64,000 bases of DNA, from contig NZ_PVTT01000001.1 in NCBI RefSeq assembly GCF_003003095.1, positions 1,331,805 to 1,395,804 on the forward strand, written 5' to 3'. This DNA is from Hasllibacter halocynthiae (GTDB lineage: Bacteria; Pseudomonadota; Alphaproteobacteria; Rhodobacterales; Rhodobacteraceae). A model generated the notes under the pieces. It did no database searches. It was not told the DNA's origin and saw nothing but the letters and a program-made list of their open reading frames with translations. Below, in pieces: positions 45,603-54,597 of this stretch; position 1 is the stretch's first letter, and every line of letters starts with the position of its first letter. Both the position numbers and the translations under genes were made by a program.

Positions 45603-47278
45603 CCGGCCGGTTGGACGATGTCGACGGGGTGACGCGGCTGCATCTCCTCGCGGTGCCGCTCGCGCTCGCGCTTCTCTTCTTCGCGGCGTCGCTGACGCCG
45701 TCACTCGTTCCCAGGAGCGCGATCTTCCAGGGTGTGCTGGGCGGCCTGGTCGGGGCGATCGGCTACGTGATCGGCCGCATCCTCGCCGCGCTCTGGCATT
45801 TCCTGGGCCTGCCGCAGGCCGAAGGTCGCAGCCTCGCCTTCATGCGTTTCGGCGTCCTCGCGGTGCCGGCAGGGCTAGCGATCTGGTGCCTAGCCCTCGT
45901 CACGCCGTGGCAGGACTCCGTCCGCGCGGCCGTGGGAATGGAGCCTGTCACGGCGGGCCATCCGGTCGTGATCGTCGTCCTCGCGGTGATCGTCTTCCTC
46001 GTCCTGCTCTTGCTGGGCCGAGCGGTCGCGCGTCTCTTCCGCTGGCTGCGGAGACGCTTCTTCCCGTTCATGCCCCGGCGGGTCGCCAACGGGGCCGCCG
46101 CGCTCCTTGCAGCCTTGCTCGTGCTGATCGTGACGCGGGACGGTATGATCGACACGCTCTTCGGCGCGGCCGACAGCAGCTATGCGACCGCTGCCGGATT
46201 CTTCGAGGCCGACCTGCCCGCGCCGTCCGACCCTCTCGTGCCGGGGGGGCCGGGCTCCCTTCTCGATTGGGGGGCGCTGGGCGCGCAGGGACGCCAGTTC
46301 GTCACGCGCGGGCCCACGCAGGAGGAGATCGCCGCCTTCCTGGGGCGGCCGGCCAAGCGTCCCCTGCGTATCTACGCCGGTCTGGAAACCGCCCCGTCGG
46401 CCGAAGCGCGCGCGGCCCTGGCCCTCGCCGAGCTCGAACGCGTAGGTGGCTTCGAGCGCGCGAACCTTGTCGTCACGATGCCCACCGGCACCGGATGGCT
46501 CGACGAGGGGTCGCACGCGCCGCTGGAGTATCTGGCCGAAGGCGACGTCGCCACCGTGGTGGTTCAGTACTCGTACCTGACCTCGCCGCTCACGCTCATC
46601 TTCGAGACGCAGCGCGGCTTGGAGCAGTCCGACGCGCTGACGCAGGCCGTGCTCGACAGATGGCGGGCGATGGACCCCGCCACGCGGCCGCGCCTGTTCC
46701 TCCACGGGCTCAGCCTCGGCGCTTGGGCGTCCATGTACTCGGTGGATCTTCTCGACATGGTGTCGGACCCGGTGGACGGCGCGCTCTGGGCGGGGCCGCC
46801 CTTTCCCTCCGAGCTCTGGCGCCGGGCCGTCGCGCGGCGCGACGCGGGCAGCCCCTACGTGCTTCCGGTCATCGCGGACGGCCGAACGGCACGCTTCACG
46901 AACCAGCTCGTCGTCCCCGGAACGGAAGGGTGGGGGGCGATGCGGATCGTATGGCTGCAATACGCCTCGGACGGGGTCGTGTTCTTCGAGCCCGCGTCGA
47001 CCTGGCGACGCCCGGTCTGGATGGCCGAGCCGCCGGCGCACGACGTCTCGCCCGAACTGCGCTGGATGCCCGTGGTCACGCTCTTCCAGCTCGCGCTCGA
47101 CATGGCGATCGCGACCTCCGTGCCGGACGGGTACGGGCACAACTACATCGCCCGCGACTACATCCCGGCATGGCAGGCGTTGCTGGACCCGGCCGGATGG
47201 ACGGAGGAGGACGTCCTCCGCCTCCAGCGCAAGTGCACCCTGGGACTGGGTATGGGATGCGACCCCCGACCCGAATGA
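45599..47278 (+). CDS. Membrane-anchored alpha/beta-hydrolase (Abhydrolase_9/PF10081 type)
   Basis: The 559-residue protein with TTG start overlaps the UPF0114 stop. The N-terminal 200 residues carry about five hydrophobic helices (LHLLAVPLALALLFFAASLTP, VVIVVLAVIVFLVLLLL). The C-terminal domain is a serine hydrolase with RPLRIYAGLETA, LVVTMPTGTGWLDE, and the nucleophile elbow FLHGLSLGAWAS (Ser in GLSLGA). PF10081-type proteins have this arrangement. The physiological substrate is unknown; a lipid or cell-envelope ester is plausible from location. Confidence 0.83.
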   Translation: MTGRLDDVDGVTRLHLLAVPLALALLFFAASLTPSLVPRSAIFQGVLGGLVGAIGYVIGRILAALWHFLGLPQAEGRSLAFMRFGVLAVPAGLAIWCLALVTPWQDSVRAAVGMEPVTAGHPVVIVVLAVIVFLVLLLLGRAVARLFRWLRRRFFPFMPRRVANGAAALLAALLVLIVTRDGMIDTLFGAADSSYATAAGFFEADLPAPSDPLVPGGPGSLLDWGALGAQGRQFVTRGPTQEEIAAFLGRPAKRPLRIYAGLETAPSAEARAALALAELERVGGFERANLVVTMPTGTGWLDEGSHAPLEYLAEGDVATVVVQYSYLTSPLTLIFETQRGLEQSDALTQAVLDRWRAMDPATRPRLFLHGLSLGAWASMYSVDLLDMVSDPVDGALWAGPPFPSELWRRAVARRDAGSPYVLPVIADGRTARFTNQLVVPGTEGWGAMRIVWLQYASDGVVFFEPASTWRRPVWMAEPPAHDVSPELRWMPVVTLFQLALDMAIATSVPDGYGHNYIARDYIPAWQALLDPAGWTEEDVLRLQRKCTLGLGMGCDPRPE

Positions 47279-47376
47279 CCACCCGGGAGCCGGAGGAGCG
47301 AAATCTTTCGGATCCATGAAACGCGAGCGCCCGAATGTCGTTGGGCACAGCACACCGCAACCGAACGGAGCGATCC

Positions 47377-47778
47377 ATGACCCGTATCACGACCCTCCTC
47401 TCCGGCGCCGCGCTCGCCGCGCTACCCTTCGCGGCCATCGCCGAAGGCATCTCGACCCACGTGCTCGACGTCACGAACGGCGTCGGCGCCGGCGGCGTCC
47501 CCGTCACCCTGGAGATGGAAGGCCCCGATGGCTGGACCGAAGTCGCCAGCGCCACCACCGAGGACAACGGCCGCGCCAACGGCCTCGTCGAGGGCGAGGC
47601 GGACGAGGGCCTCTACCGCCTGACCTTCGACATGACCGGGTATGACGGCTTCTCGGACGTCGATCCCCTGTTCTTCCCCGAGATCAGCGTGTCGTTCCGC
47701 GTGGACGACGGCTCGCAGCACTACCACGTGCCGATCGTGGTCAGCCCCTACAACTACTCGACCTATCGCGGGAACTGA
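47377..47778 (+). CDS. uraH: Exported transthyretin-like 5-hydroxyisourate hydrolase
   Basis: The 133-residue precursor has a signal peptide (MTRITTLLSGAALAALPFAAIA) followed by a transthyretin-like HIU hydrolase: STHVLDVTNGVGAGGVPVTL (N-terminal His), HYHVPIVVSP and the C-terminal signature YNYSTYRGN. The family hydrolyses 5-hydroxyisourate to OHCU in urate breakdown, normally in the cytosol or peroxisome. A periplasmic form is uncommon. It is followed after 5 bp by a PuuE-like deacetylase. The second copy at 52151 lacks a signal peptide. The catalytic residues present suggest activity, but it could also be a non-enzymatic periplasmic relative. Confidence 0.87.
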   Translation: MTRITTLLSGAALAALPFAAIAEGISTHVLDVTNGVGAGGVPVTLEMEGPDGWTEVASATTEDNGRANGLVEGEADEGLYRLTFDMTGYDGFSDVDPLFFPEISVSFRVDDGSQHYHVPIVVSPYNYSTYRGN

Positions 47779-47783
47779 TCCGG

Positions 47784-48704
47784 ATGTCCGTGCTGCCCGG
47801 CCTCCTGGGAACGCCCGACCACCATGGCCGCTACGATTACTCGGCCATCGTGGACCGGCCCAATTTCACATGGCCGGGCGGCGCGCGGCTCGCGATCCAC
47901 ATCGACGTCAACGTCGAGTGGTTCGCGTTCGACGACGCGGGGGGTGCGGTCCTCGCCTCCCGCAACCCCGTGCCGGACGTCCTGAACTACGCTTGGCGCG
48001 ACTACGGCAACCGGGTCGGGCTGTGGCGCATGCTCGCCCTCCTCGACGAGTTGGAGCTTCCGGCCGCCGCGCTCCTCAATGCCGCCGTGACGGAGCACGC
48101 GCCCCGCATCGTCGAGGCCTTTGCCGCGCGCGGCGACGAGTTCGTCGCCCATGGCCACACGAACTCGGACGAGCCGGGGGAGATGTCCAAGCGGGGCGAG
48201 CGGTCGGTCATCGAACGCTCCCGCGACGCCTTGCGTGACGTCACGGGCGCCGCGCCCAAGGGCTACCTCGCCCCGCTGATCTCCGAGTCCGCGCATACGC
48301 CGGATCTGCTCGACGCGGCGGGCTTCGAGTACCTCCTAGACTGGGCACACGACGAGCAGCCGGTCTGGTTCGAGACCGACAGATCGGAGGGCGGCGCCGG
48401 GCGCATCCTCTCCGTACCCTATCCGCAGGAGTTGAACGACGTGCCGCAGATCATGGGCCGGCGCCGCGAGGGCGCCGAGTTCGCGGACATGATCCGCTCG
48501 GCCTACGGGGTCCACCGGGAGGAGTGCGAGGCGCGCCCCGTGGTCATGGGCATCGCGCTCCACCCGTACCTCATGGGTCAGGCGCACCGCTTCGCCCACC
48601 TCGCCGCCGTACTGAGAGAGTTGCGTGAGAAGGCGGACGACAAGGTCTGGTTCACCACCCCCGGCGCCATCTCGGATCATTTCCGGGGCCTGCACCTTGC
48701 CTGA
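47784..48704 (+). CDS. PuuE-like polysaccharide deacetylase-family protein
   Basis: The 306-residue NodB-fold protein has WPGGARLAIHIDVNVEWF, an HGHTNSDEP metal-site motif, and GYLAPLISESAHTPDLLDAAGFEYLLDW. Similarity in outline to PuuE (allantoinase) is seen, but the C-terminal part differs and no UraD domain is attached. Members of this group hydrolyse allantoin or N-acyl groups of other amides. Its position 5 bp after the exported HIU hydrolase suggests a shared role in ureide handling. Its substrate is not proven, and a second copy (52636) is the obvious allantoinase. Confidence 0.82.
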   Translation: MSVLPGLLGTPDHHGRYDYSAIVDRPNFTWPGGARLAIHIDVNVEWFAFDDAGGAVLASRNPVPDVLNYAWRDYGNRVGLWRMLALLDELELPAAALLNAAVTEHAPRIVEAFAARGDEFVAHGHTNSDEPGEMSKRGERSVIERSRDALRDVTGAAPKGYLAPLISESAHTPDLLDAAGFEYLLDWAHDEQPVWFETDRSEGGAGRILSVPYPQELNDVPQIMGRRREGAEFADMIRSAYGVHREECEARPVVMGIALHPYLMGQAHRFAHLAAVLRELREKADDKVWFTTPGAISDHFRGLHLA

Positions 48705-48705
48705 C

Positions 48706-49878
48706 ATGCCAGGACCGCCCACGGACCGCGGCCTGAACACCGACCGCCTGACCCGCGACCTACTCTTCGTGCTGCTGGTCGTGGTCTTGGCGCTCGCGGC
48801 ATGGCAGCTCTCCTTCGTGCTGCTCCTCGCCTTCGGGGGCACGCTGCTCGCGATCCTCTTCCGCAACCTCGCGAACATGCTGTCGCTCCACACGCCGCTG
48901 AAGATCGGCGTCTCGCTTTTTATCGTCATCCTGGCGATCCTCGGGGCCCTGATCGCCGTCGCGATGCTGGCCGGCCCGCGCCTCGTCGGACAGTTCGGCC
49001 AGCTCTCCGCCAGCATTCCCGAAACGCTCGACGGGATCGAGAACTGGCTGTCGCATACCGACCTGGGGGCGTGGTTGCTGGACGAGGTCGAGGGCGCGGA
49101 GGAGGGGCCGCGCTTCAACATCCTCGGCACGATCGGGGGCACCCTTTCCGCCTCGCTGGGCATCTTGGCGAACGTCGTCATCCTGCTCACGGTCGCCATC
49201 TTCCTGGCGATCGACCCCGACCTCTACCGGGCAGGCCTCCTGCATCTCGTTCCCATGTCTCGCCGCCCCCGCGCTCAGGAGATACTGGACGAGGTCGGGA
49301 CCGGGCTGTGGCGCTGGCTCGCCGGGCAAGCGCTCGACATGCTGGCGGTCGCGCTGCTGACGGGTGTGGGGCTCTGGCTCCTGGGCATCCCGCTGCCACT
49401 GCTCCTGGGTATCATCGCCGGGCTGACCAACTTCATCCCCTTCGTCGGTCCCTTCCTCTCGGGCATCCCGGCGGTCCTCGTCGCCTTCTCGCAGTCGCCG
49501 ATGGACGCCGTCTGGACGGCGGTCCTCTTCGTCGCGGTCCAGCAGTTCGAGGGGAACGTCCTCCTGCCGATCATCCAAAAGCGCGTCGCGGCGCTGCCGC
49601 CGGTGCTGATCGTCCTGGCGGTGGCCGGCTTCGGGATCCTCTTCGGCGTCGCCGGGATATTCTTGGCGACGCCCCTCCTGCTGGTCGTGATGATCCTGGT
49701 GAGGATGCTCTACGTCGAGGACATGCTCGGCGACCGCGAGATCGACGAGAAGATCGGGAAGCCGAAGGACGAGGACGAGGACGCGCAATCATCTTCCGCG
49801 GTCCGCGGACCGCCCGAGATCGGGGGGGAGCGGCCGGAGCCGCGCCGAAGCACCTCAGTCGGCGGCAAGCTCGGCTAG
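48706..49878 (+). CDS. AI-2E-family (PerM-like) transporter
   Basis: The 390-residue membrane protein has about eight spans. Landmarks are LLAFGGTLLAILFRNLANML, GLWLLGIPLPLLLGIIAGLTNFIPFVGPFLSGIPA and FVAVQQFEGNVLLPIIQKRVAALPPVL. PerM/YdiK-like proteins export small molecules or act as sodium-proton antiporters. An acidic C-terminal tail (EIDEKIGKPKDEDEDAQ) is present. Its 3' end overlaps puuD by 24 bp on the opposite strand. Confidence 0.88.
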   Translation: MPGPPTDRGLNTDRLTRDLLFVLLVVVLALAAWQLSFVLLLAFGGTLLAILFRNLANMLSLHTPLKIGVSLFIVILAILGALIAVAMLAGPRLVGQFGQLSASIPETLDGIENWLSHTDLGAWLLDEVEGAEEGPRFNILGTIGGTLSASLGILANVVILLTVAIFLAIDPDLYRAGLLHLVPMSRRPRAQEILDEVGTGLWRWLAGQALDMLAVALLTGVGLWLLGIPLPLLLGIIAGLTNFIPFVGPFLSGIPAVLVAFSQSPMDAVWTAVLFVAVQQFEGNVLLPIIQKRVAALPPVLIVLAVAGFGILFGVAGIFLATPLLLVVMILVRMLYVEDMLGDREIDEKIGKPKDEDEDAQSSSAVRGPPEIGGERPEPRRSTSVGGKLG

Positions 49879-51129
49879 GAACGCCTCGCCGTCCGCGCCG
49901 CCCGCGCCATGCCACCACCGACGGATGAGCGCGCGCTCGTCGTCCTCCATGAGGGTGATGTTCGCCGGCGGCATCGCGTGGGACGCGCCGGCCTGCAGAT
50001 GAATCTCCCGGGCGTGGCGCGCGACGTCGGCGGGCGTCTCCAGCACCACGCCCTTCGGCGCGTACTGGATGCCGTCCCAGAAGGGCTCGCGCGCGTGGCA
50101 CATGGAGCAGCGCCCCGTCACCGTCTGCACGACCTCCTCGAAATGGGGCGCAGCGGCGAAGGCGGCCTCCATGGGCTGCAGCTCGCGCGTCTCGGCTACC
50201 TCGAAGGCGTCCTCGCGCCACATCGGCGCAGCCGCGATCCACATCACCAGCACGAAGGTCACGGCCGAGGCGCCCCAGGTCCAGATCGGGCCCTTCCCCG
50301 TGGCGTGGAGCGTGTTGAAGTAGTGCCGCACCCAGACCCCGATCAGGAAGACGAGCGGGCCGATCAGCCAGGCGTAGGACGTGGCGAAGGCCGTCGGGTA
50401 GTGGTTCGACAACATCAGGAAGATGACCGGCAGCGTCAGGTAGTTGTTGTGCGTCGAGCGCAGCTTGGCGATCTGGCCGTACTTGGCGTCGGGCGTGCGG
50501 CCGGCCTTCAGGTCGTCGATCACGATCCGTTGGTTGGGCATGATGACGAAGAACACGTTGCCCGTCATGATCGTCGCCGTCATCGCGCCCAGGTGCAGCT
50601 GGGCCGCGCGGCCCGTGAAGACCTGGTGGAGCAGCCACGAGGCCAGGACGATTCCGGCGAAGAGGACCAGCATCACCAGCGCGGGCCGGCTGCGCAGCGG
50701 CGAGCGGCAGAGCGCGTCGTAGCCCAGCCAACCGGCAGCGATGAAGAGTGCCGAGAGCGCGATCGCCTGCCAGGTCGATAGATTGAGCTTGGCCGGGTCG
50801 ATCAGGAATAGCTCCGCCCCCGCCCAGTAGACGATCATCAGAAGACCCGCGCCCGAGACCCAGGTCATGTAGCTCTGCCATTTGTGCCAGCGCAGGTGCT
50901 CGGGCAGCCGGTCGGGGGCGACGGTGTACTTCACCGTGTTGTAGAAGCCGCCTCCGTGGACCTCCCATTCCTCGCCGGAGGCGCCGGCCGGCAGGTCGGG
51001 GGCCTTCCGAAGCCCCAGGTCGAGGGCGATGAAGTAGAAGGACGCACCGATCCACGCCATCGCCGTCACCACGTGGAGCCAGCGCAGCGCGAAGGACGCG
51101 AACTCGGTCAGAACGGCAAGATCGTACAT
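49855..51129 (-). CDS. puuD: Membrane-bound urate oxidase PuuD with C-terminal cytochrome c domain
   Basis: Oxidises urate to 5-hydroxyisourate, donating electrons through haem rather than making peroxide. The 424-residue protein begins MYDLAVLTEFASFALRWLHV with the WLHVVTAMAWIGASFYF and MPNQRIVIDDLKAGR regions of PuuD, eight membrane spans, and a C-terminal soluble cytochrome c module. Its haem site is Cys341-Ser-Met-Cys344-His345 and the likely axial Met is in HAMPPANIT. The start at 51129 follows GAGGACAACGCCA; an upstream open frame lacks support. It is divergent from the LysR gene. Confidence 0.94.
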   Translation of the reverse strand: MYDLAVLTEFASFALRWLHVVTAMAWIGASFYFIALDLGLRKAPDLPAGASGEEWEVHGGGFYNTVKYTVAPDRLPEHLRWHKWQSYMTWVSGAGLLMIVYWAGAELFLIDPAKLNLSTWQAIALSALFIAAGWLGYDALCRSPLRSRPALVMLVLFAGIVLASWLLHQVFTGRAAQLHLGAMTATIMTGNVFFVIMPNQRIVIDDLKAGRTPDAKYGQIAKLRSTHNNYLTLPVIFLMLSNHYPTAFATSYAWLIGPLVFLIGVWVRHYFNTLHATGKGPIWTWGASAVTFVLVMWIAAAPMWREDAFEVAETRELQPMEAAFAAAPHFEEVVQTVTGRCSMCHAREPFWDGIQYAPKGVVLETPADVARHAREIHLQAGASHAMPPANITLMEDDERALIRRWWHGAGGADGEAFLAELAAD

Positions 51130-51230
51130 TGGCGTTGTCCTCGGAGGAGCGGATCGGACGAGCGATAGCGCAGCGAGCATTGCCATGCTACGCGGGCTAG
51201 TCGGCAAGCACCTTCAAGGAGAGCTTGAGA

Positions 51231-52166
51231 ATGGCCCTGCTCGAGAATATCCGTCTTTTCGTCCGGGTCTACGAACTGGGCTCGATGTCGGCGGCCGCGC
51301 GCGACCAGCGCGTCTCGCCGGCGGTCGCCTCCTCGCGCATCGCGGCCCTAGAGGAGCACCTGAAGGTCCGCCTCTTCCAGCGGACGACCCGTTCGCTGCG
51401 CCCCACCGAGCACGGCGAGGCTTTCTACGACGGCGCGCGCGAGGTGGTCGAGGCGGTCGAGGCGGCCGAGGGACGGGTCGCGGCGATCACCGGAAGCCCG
51501 CGCGGCCTTCTCAGCGTCTCGGCGCCGCTCAGGCTGGGCCGGCGCCTTCTCGCACCGATCGTCCCTTCGTTCATGGACGACTATCCCGGCCTCACGATGC
51601 GGCTGCGGTTGACCGACCGCGGCGTCGAGTTGACCGCCGAAGGGCTGGACGTCGCGATCATCCTGGGCACGCCGGAGGATTCGAACCTCAAGATCCGCAA
51701 GATATGCGATTGCCGCCGCGTCCTGGTGGCCGCCCCGTCCTACGTCGCAGAGCGGGGGATGCCCCGGGACGGGGAGGCGCTCGTTCGGGACGGGCACGAA
51801 TGCCTGATCCTGCGCTATCCCGGCGCGACCGAGTTCCGCTGGCTGCTGCGCACGCCCGAGGGGCCGCGCCGCTTCGGGGTGACGGGGCGGCTCGACTGCG
51901 ATGACGGGGCCACGCTGATGGACTGGGCGCTGATGGGGCGGGGGATCATCCTCAAGCCCCTCTGGGAGGTGGCCGAAGCCATGGCCGAAGGCACGCTCGT
52001 CCAGGTCGCGCACGAGACCCCGCCCGAGCCGATCCAACTCGCCTGCCTCTATGCTCATCGGCGCCTTCAGGACCCGAAGCGGCGCCTCTTCATGGACTGG
52101 GTCGCACCGCGGCTGCGGGACCTCGTCGCGAAGGCCGAGGCCCGCGCCCCTCAGGAGCCGCGATAG
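51231..52166 (+). CDS. LysR-family transcriptional regulator of the urate/ureide genes
   Basis: The 311-residue protein has the LysR winged helix: [53 protein letters not shown]. Its effector-binding domain includes [28 protein letters not shown] and [14 protein letters not shown]. The start ATG (51231) is preceded by AAGGAG; TTG two codons earlier is possible. Divergent from puuD (102 bp) and flanked by uraH, it probably regulates this cluster. Its 3' end overlaps uraH by 16 bp. An imperfect inverted repeat (TTGCC...GGCAA) is near 51180-51210. Confidence 0.9.
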   Translation: MALLENIRLFVRVYELGSMSAAARDQRVSPAVASSRIAALEEHLKVRLFQRTTRSLRPTEHGEAFYDGAREVVEAVEAAEGRVAAITGSPRGLLSVSAPLRLGRRLLAPIVPSFMDDYPGLTMRLRLTDRGVELTAEGLDVAIILGTPEDSNLKIRKICDCRRVLVAAPSYVAERGMPRDGEALVRDGHECLILRYPGATEFRWLLRTPEGPRRFGVTGRLDCDDGATLMDWALMGRGIILKPLWEVAEAMAEGTLVQVAHETPPEPIQLACLYAHRRLQDPKRRLFMDWVAPRLRDLVAKAEARAPQEPR

Positions 52167-52495
52167 GTCGAGTAGCCGAACGGGCTGAGCAGGAGCGGCA
52201 CGTGGTAGTGCGCGTCCTCGTCGATGCCGAAGCGGATCGGCACGTCCCCGAGGAAACGCCGCCGCGACGCGCCCTGGCCCGCGTCCAGCCAGTCGGCGCA
52301 GCGGAAGACCAACTCGTAGGTTCCGTGCGCCGCTTCTGCGAGGATCGGGGCGTCCGTGCGTCCATCGTCGTTGGTCCGTGCCTCGGCAAGGTGCTCGCGC
52401 GCCTCGCCGTCGAGGCGGTAGAGATCGATCCGCATCCCCTTCGCGGGCGTGCCGCCGGCAGTGTCGAGGACATGCGTTGTCAGGCTCGCGGGCAT
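52151..52495 (-). CDS. uraH: 5-Hydroxyisourate hydrolase (cytosolic copy)
   Basis: Hydrolyses HIU to OHCU. The 114-residue protein without a signal peptide shows [18 protein letters not shown] with the catalytic His, [31 protein letters not shown] with the signature tail. It is divergent from puuE across about 140 bp and convergent with LysR (16-bp overlap). It is the expected partner of PuuD. A secreted paralogue is at 47377. Confidence 0.95.
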   Translation of the reverse strand: MPASLTTHVLDTAGGTPAKGMRIDLYRLDGEAREHLAEARTNDDGRTDAPILAEAAHGTYELVFRCADWLDAGQGASRRRFLGDVPIRFGIDEDAHYHVPLLLSPFGYSTYRGS

Positions 52496-52635
52496 CTTGA
52501 CCTCCTTGGCTCGCGCAGAAGGATAGCCCCCGGGGGTAGCCGGACGAAGCCGTTGTCGCGAGAAGACAGAATCAAGAAATAGGAGATAATCCTGCCGCCA
52601 TTCTAGTCGTAGGCAGATGGATGGAGGAAACGAAC

Positions 52636-54084
52636 ATGCCACCGCGATATCCCCGCGACACCCTGGGCTACGGTCCCATGCCCCCCGACGCGCGATGGCC
52701 GGATGGCGCGCGCGTGGCGCTTTCCCTCGTCCTGAACTACGAGGAGGGGGCGGAGAACTCCCCCCTTCACGGCGATGCCGCCTCGGAAGCCTTCCTGTCC
52801 GAGATAACCGGCGCCGTGCCTTGGGAGGGGCAGCGGCACTGGAACATGGAATCGCTCTACGAGTACGGCGCCCGCGCCGGCTTCTGGCGCCTTCACCGCA
52901 TGCTGGGAGAGTTGCCGGTCACCGTGTTCGGAGTGGCGAACGCCCTCCTGCGCTCGCCCACCCAGGTGGAGGCCATGCGATCGGCCGATTGGGAGATCGC
53001 CTGCCATGGCGACCGCTGGGTCGAGCACGCGTTCATGTCCGAGGAGGAGGAGCGCGAGGAGATTCGCTCGGCCGTGCGGAATCATGTCGCGGCGACCGGA
53101 ACGCGGCCGGAGGGCTGGTACACCGGCCGCTGCTCGCTGAACACCGTGCGGCTGGTCCACGAGGAGGTCGGCCCGCTCTACACCTCGGACGTCTACGACG
53201 ACGACCTGCCCCACCGCGTCCGCATCGGGGACGCCTCTCAGCTGGCGCTGCCCTACACGCTCGACTGCAACGACATGCGGTTCGCCATCTCGGCGGGTCA
53301 TCCCGACCCCTCGTCGTGGGAGCGGCACCTGACCGACACGTTCGACATGCTGCACGAGGAAGGCGGGCGCATGATGACCGTCGGCCTCCACTGCCGCCTC
53401 GCGGGGAGGCCGGGCCGGGCCATTGCGCTGCGCCGGTTCCTCGACCACGTGCGCGAGAAGGGCGGCGCCTGGATCGCGACCCGCGCCGACATCGCGCGGC
53501 ACTGGAACGAGGCCCACCCCCCGCAGGAGCCGCAGCGGACGACCCCGTTGTCCGATCGGCCGGTCGAGATCGGCGCCGGCGCCACCGCCCCGGAGCTCTC
53601 GGAGGAGGCCTTCGTCGATCGGTTCGGCGACGTGTTCGAGCATTCGGCCTGGGTCGCGGCGCAGGCGTGGCGGCGCGAGCTGGGACCGGCGCATCACTCG
53701 CCCGCCGGCATGCACGCCGTGATGGCCGAGGCGTTCCGCAATGCGCCGGACGCCGACCGCCTCGCGGTGCTGAACGCCCACCCCGACCTCGCCGGCAAGC
53801 TGGCCAGCGCCGGGCGCCTCACGGCCGACAGCACGGCCGAGCAGGCGAGCGCCGGCCTCGACCTCCTCACCGATGCGGAAAGGGAGGCGTTCCAGACCCT
53901 GAACGCCGCCTACGTCGAGAAGCACGGCTTTCCGTTCATCATCGCGGTGCGCGATCACGACAAGCCGTCCATCATGTCCGCCATGGACCGCCGCCTCGCC
54001 AACGACACCGGAGTCGAGCGCCGGGAGGCCGAGGCGCAGGTCCTCCGCATCGCGCGCCTCCGCCTCGAAGCGATGGACTGGTGA
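52636..54084 (+). CDS. puuE: Bifunctional allantoinase (PuuE type) and OHCU decarboxylase (UraD) fusion
   Basis: The 482-residue protein. Residues 1 to about 310 form a NodB-fold Puu[68 protein letters not shown] and [14 protein letters not shown]. It hydrolyses allantoin to allantoate. From about 320, [36 protein letters not shown], and [18 protein letters not shown] form UraD, which decarboxylates OHCU to S-allantoin. The start at 52636 is preferred because GGAGGAAACGAAC precedes it; ATG at 52621 is in frame but lacks one. The fusion joins consecutive steps in the pathway (UraD then PuuE). It overlaps allA by 4 bp. Confidence 0.93.
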   Translation: MPPRYPRDTLGYGPMPPDARWPDGARVALSLVLNYEEGAENSPLHGDAASEAFLSEITGAVPWEGQRHWNMESLYEYGARAGFWRLHRMLGELPVTVFGVANALLRSPTQVEAMRSADWEIACHGDRWVEHAFMSEEEEREEIRSAVRNHVAATGTRPEGWYTGRCSLNTVRLVHEEVGPLYTSDVYDDDLPHRVRIGDASQLALPYTLDCNDMRFAISAGHPDPSSWERHLTDTFDMLHEEGGRMMTVGLHCRLAGRPGRAIALRRFLDHVREKGGAWIATRADIARHWNEAHPPQEPQRTTPLSDRPVEIGAGATAPELSEEAFVDRFGDVFEHSAWVAAQAWRRELGPAHHSPAGMHAVMAEAFRNAPDADRLAVLNAHPDLAGKLASAGRLTADSTAEQASAGLDLLTDAEREAFQTLNAAYVEKHGFPFIIAVRDHDKPSIMSAMDRRLANDTGVERREAEAQVLRIARLRLEAMDW

Positions 54085-54554
54085 GAACGGTTCGGGCGAG
54101 GCCGCTGACGGAGGAGGCGATCGCGCCCTATGGCACGGTCATCGAGGCGGGGCGCGGCACGGCGCGGACGATCAATGCGGGTCTCTGCACGCGCTGGCAC
54201 GACATCTGCCGCCCCGACACCGATGGCCCGGCCTGCCTCTCGGTGTTCGAGGCGCAGCCGCGGGCCCTGCCCTATGCGCTCGACCTAATCGAACGGCACC
54301 CTCTCGGCACCCAGGCGTTCCTTCCGATGACGGCCCATCCGTTCCTCGTGACCGTGTCGGACGGCCCGGAGGCGGAGCCGCTGGCCTTCCTCACCGCCCC
54401 GCACCAAGGCGTGCAGTTCCACCGGAACGTCTGGCACGGCGTCCTGACGCCGCTGCGGGCACCGGGCCTCTTCGCGGTGATCGACCGCGAAGAGGGCACG
54501 GGAAACCTTCAGGAACACCGTTTCGACGTGCCCTGGACGATTGCCCTTTCCTAA
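54081..54554 (+). CDS. allA: Ureidoglycolate lyase
   Basis: Converts S-ureidoglycolate to glyoxylate and urea. The 157-residue protein begins at a GTG that overlaps the puuE stop (GTGA). It shows RARPLTEEAIAPYGTVIE, VFEAQPRALPYALDLIERHP, TQAFLPMTAHPFLVTVS and FHRNVWHGVLTPL, the cupin-like AllA signature. It follows PuuE-UraD directly. The glyoxylate released is the substrate of the bhc cluster in the same window. Confidence 0.93.
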   Translation: MRTVRARPLTEEAIAPYGTVIEAGRGTARTINAGLCTRWHDICRPDTDGPACLSVFEAQPRALPYALDLIERHPLGTQAFLPMTAHPFLVTVSDGPEAEPLAFLTAPHQGVQFHRNVWHGVLTPLRAPGLFAVIDREEGTGNLQEHRFDVPWTIALS

Positions 54555-54597
54555 CGGCCGACAAGAGCCGACCATGCCATCAAGGGAGGACCGAACG

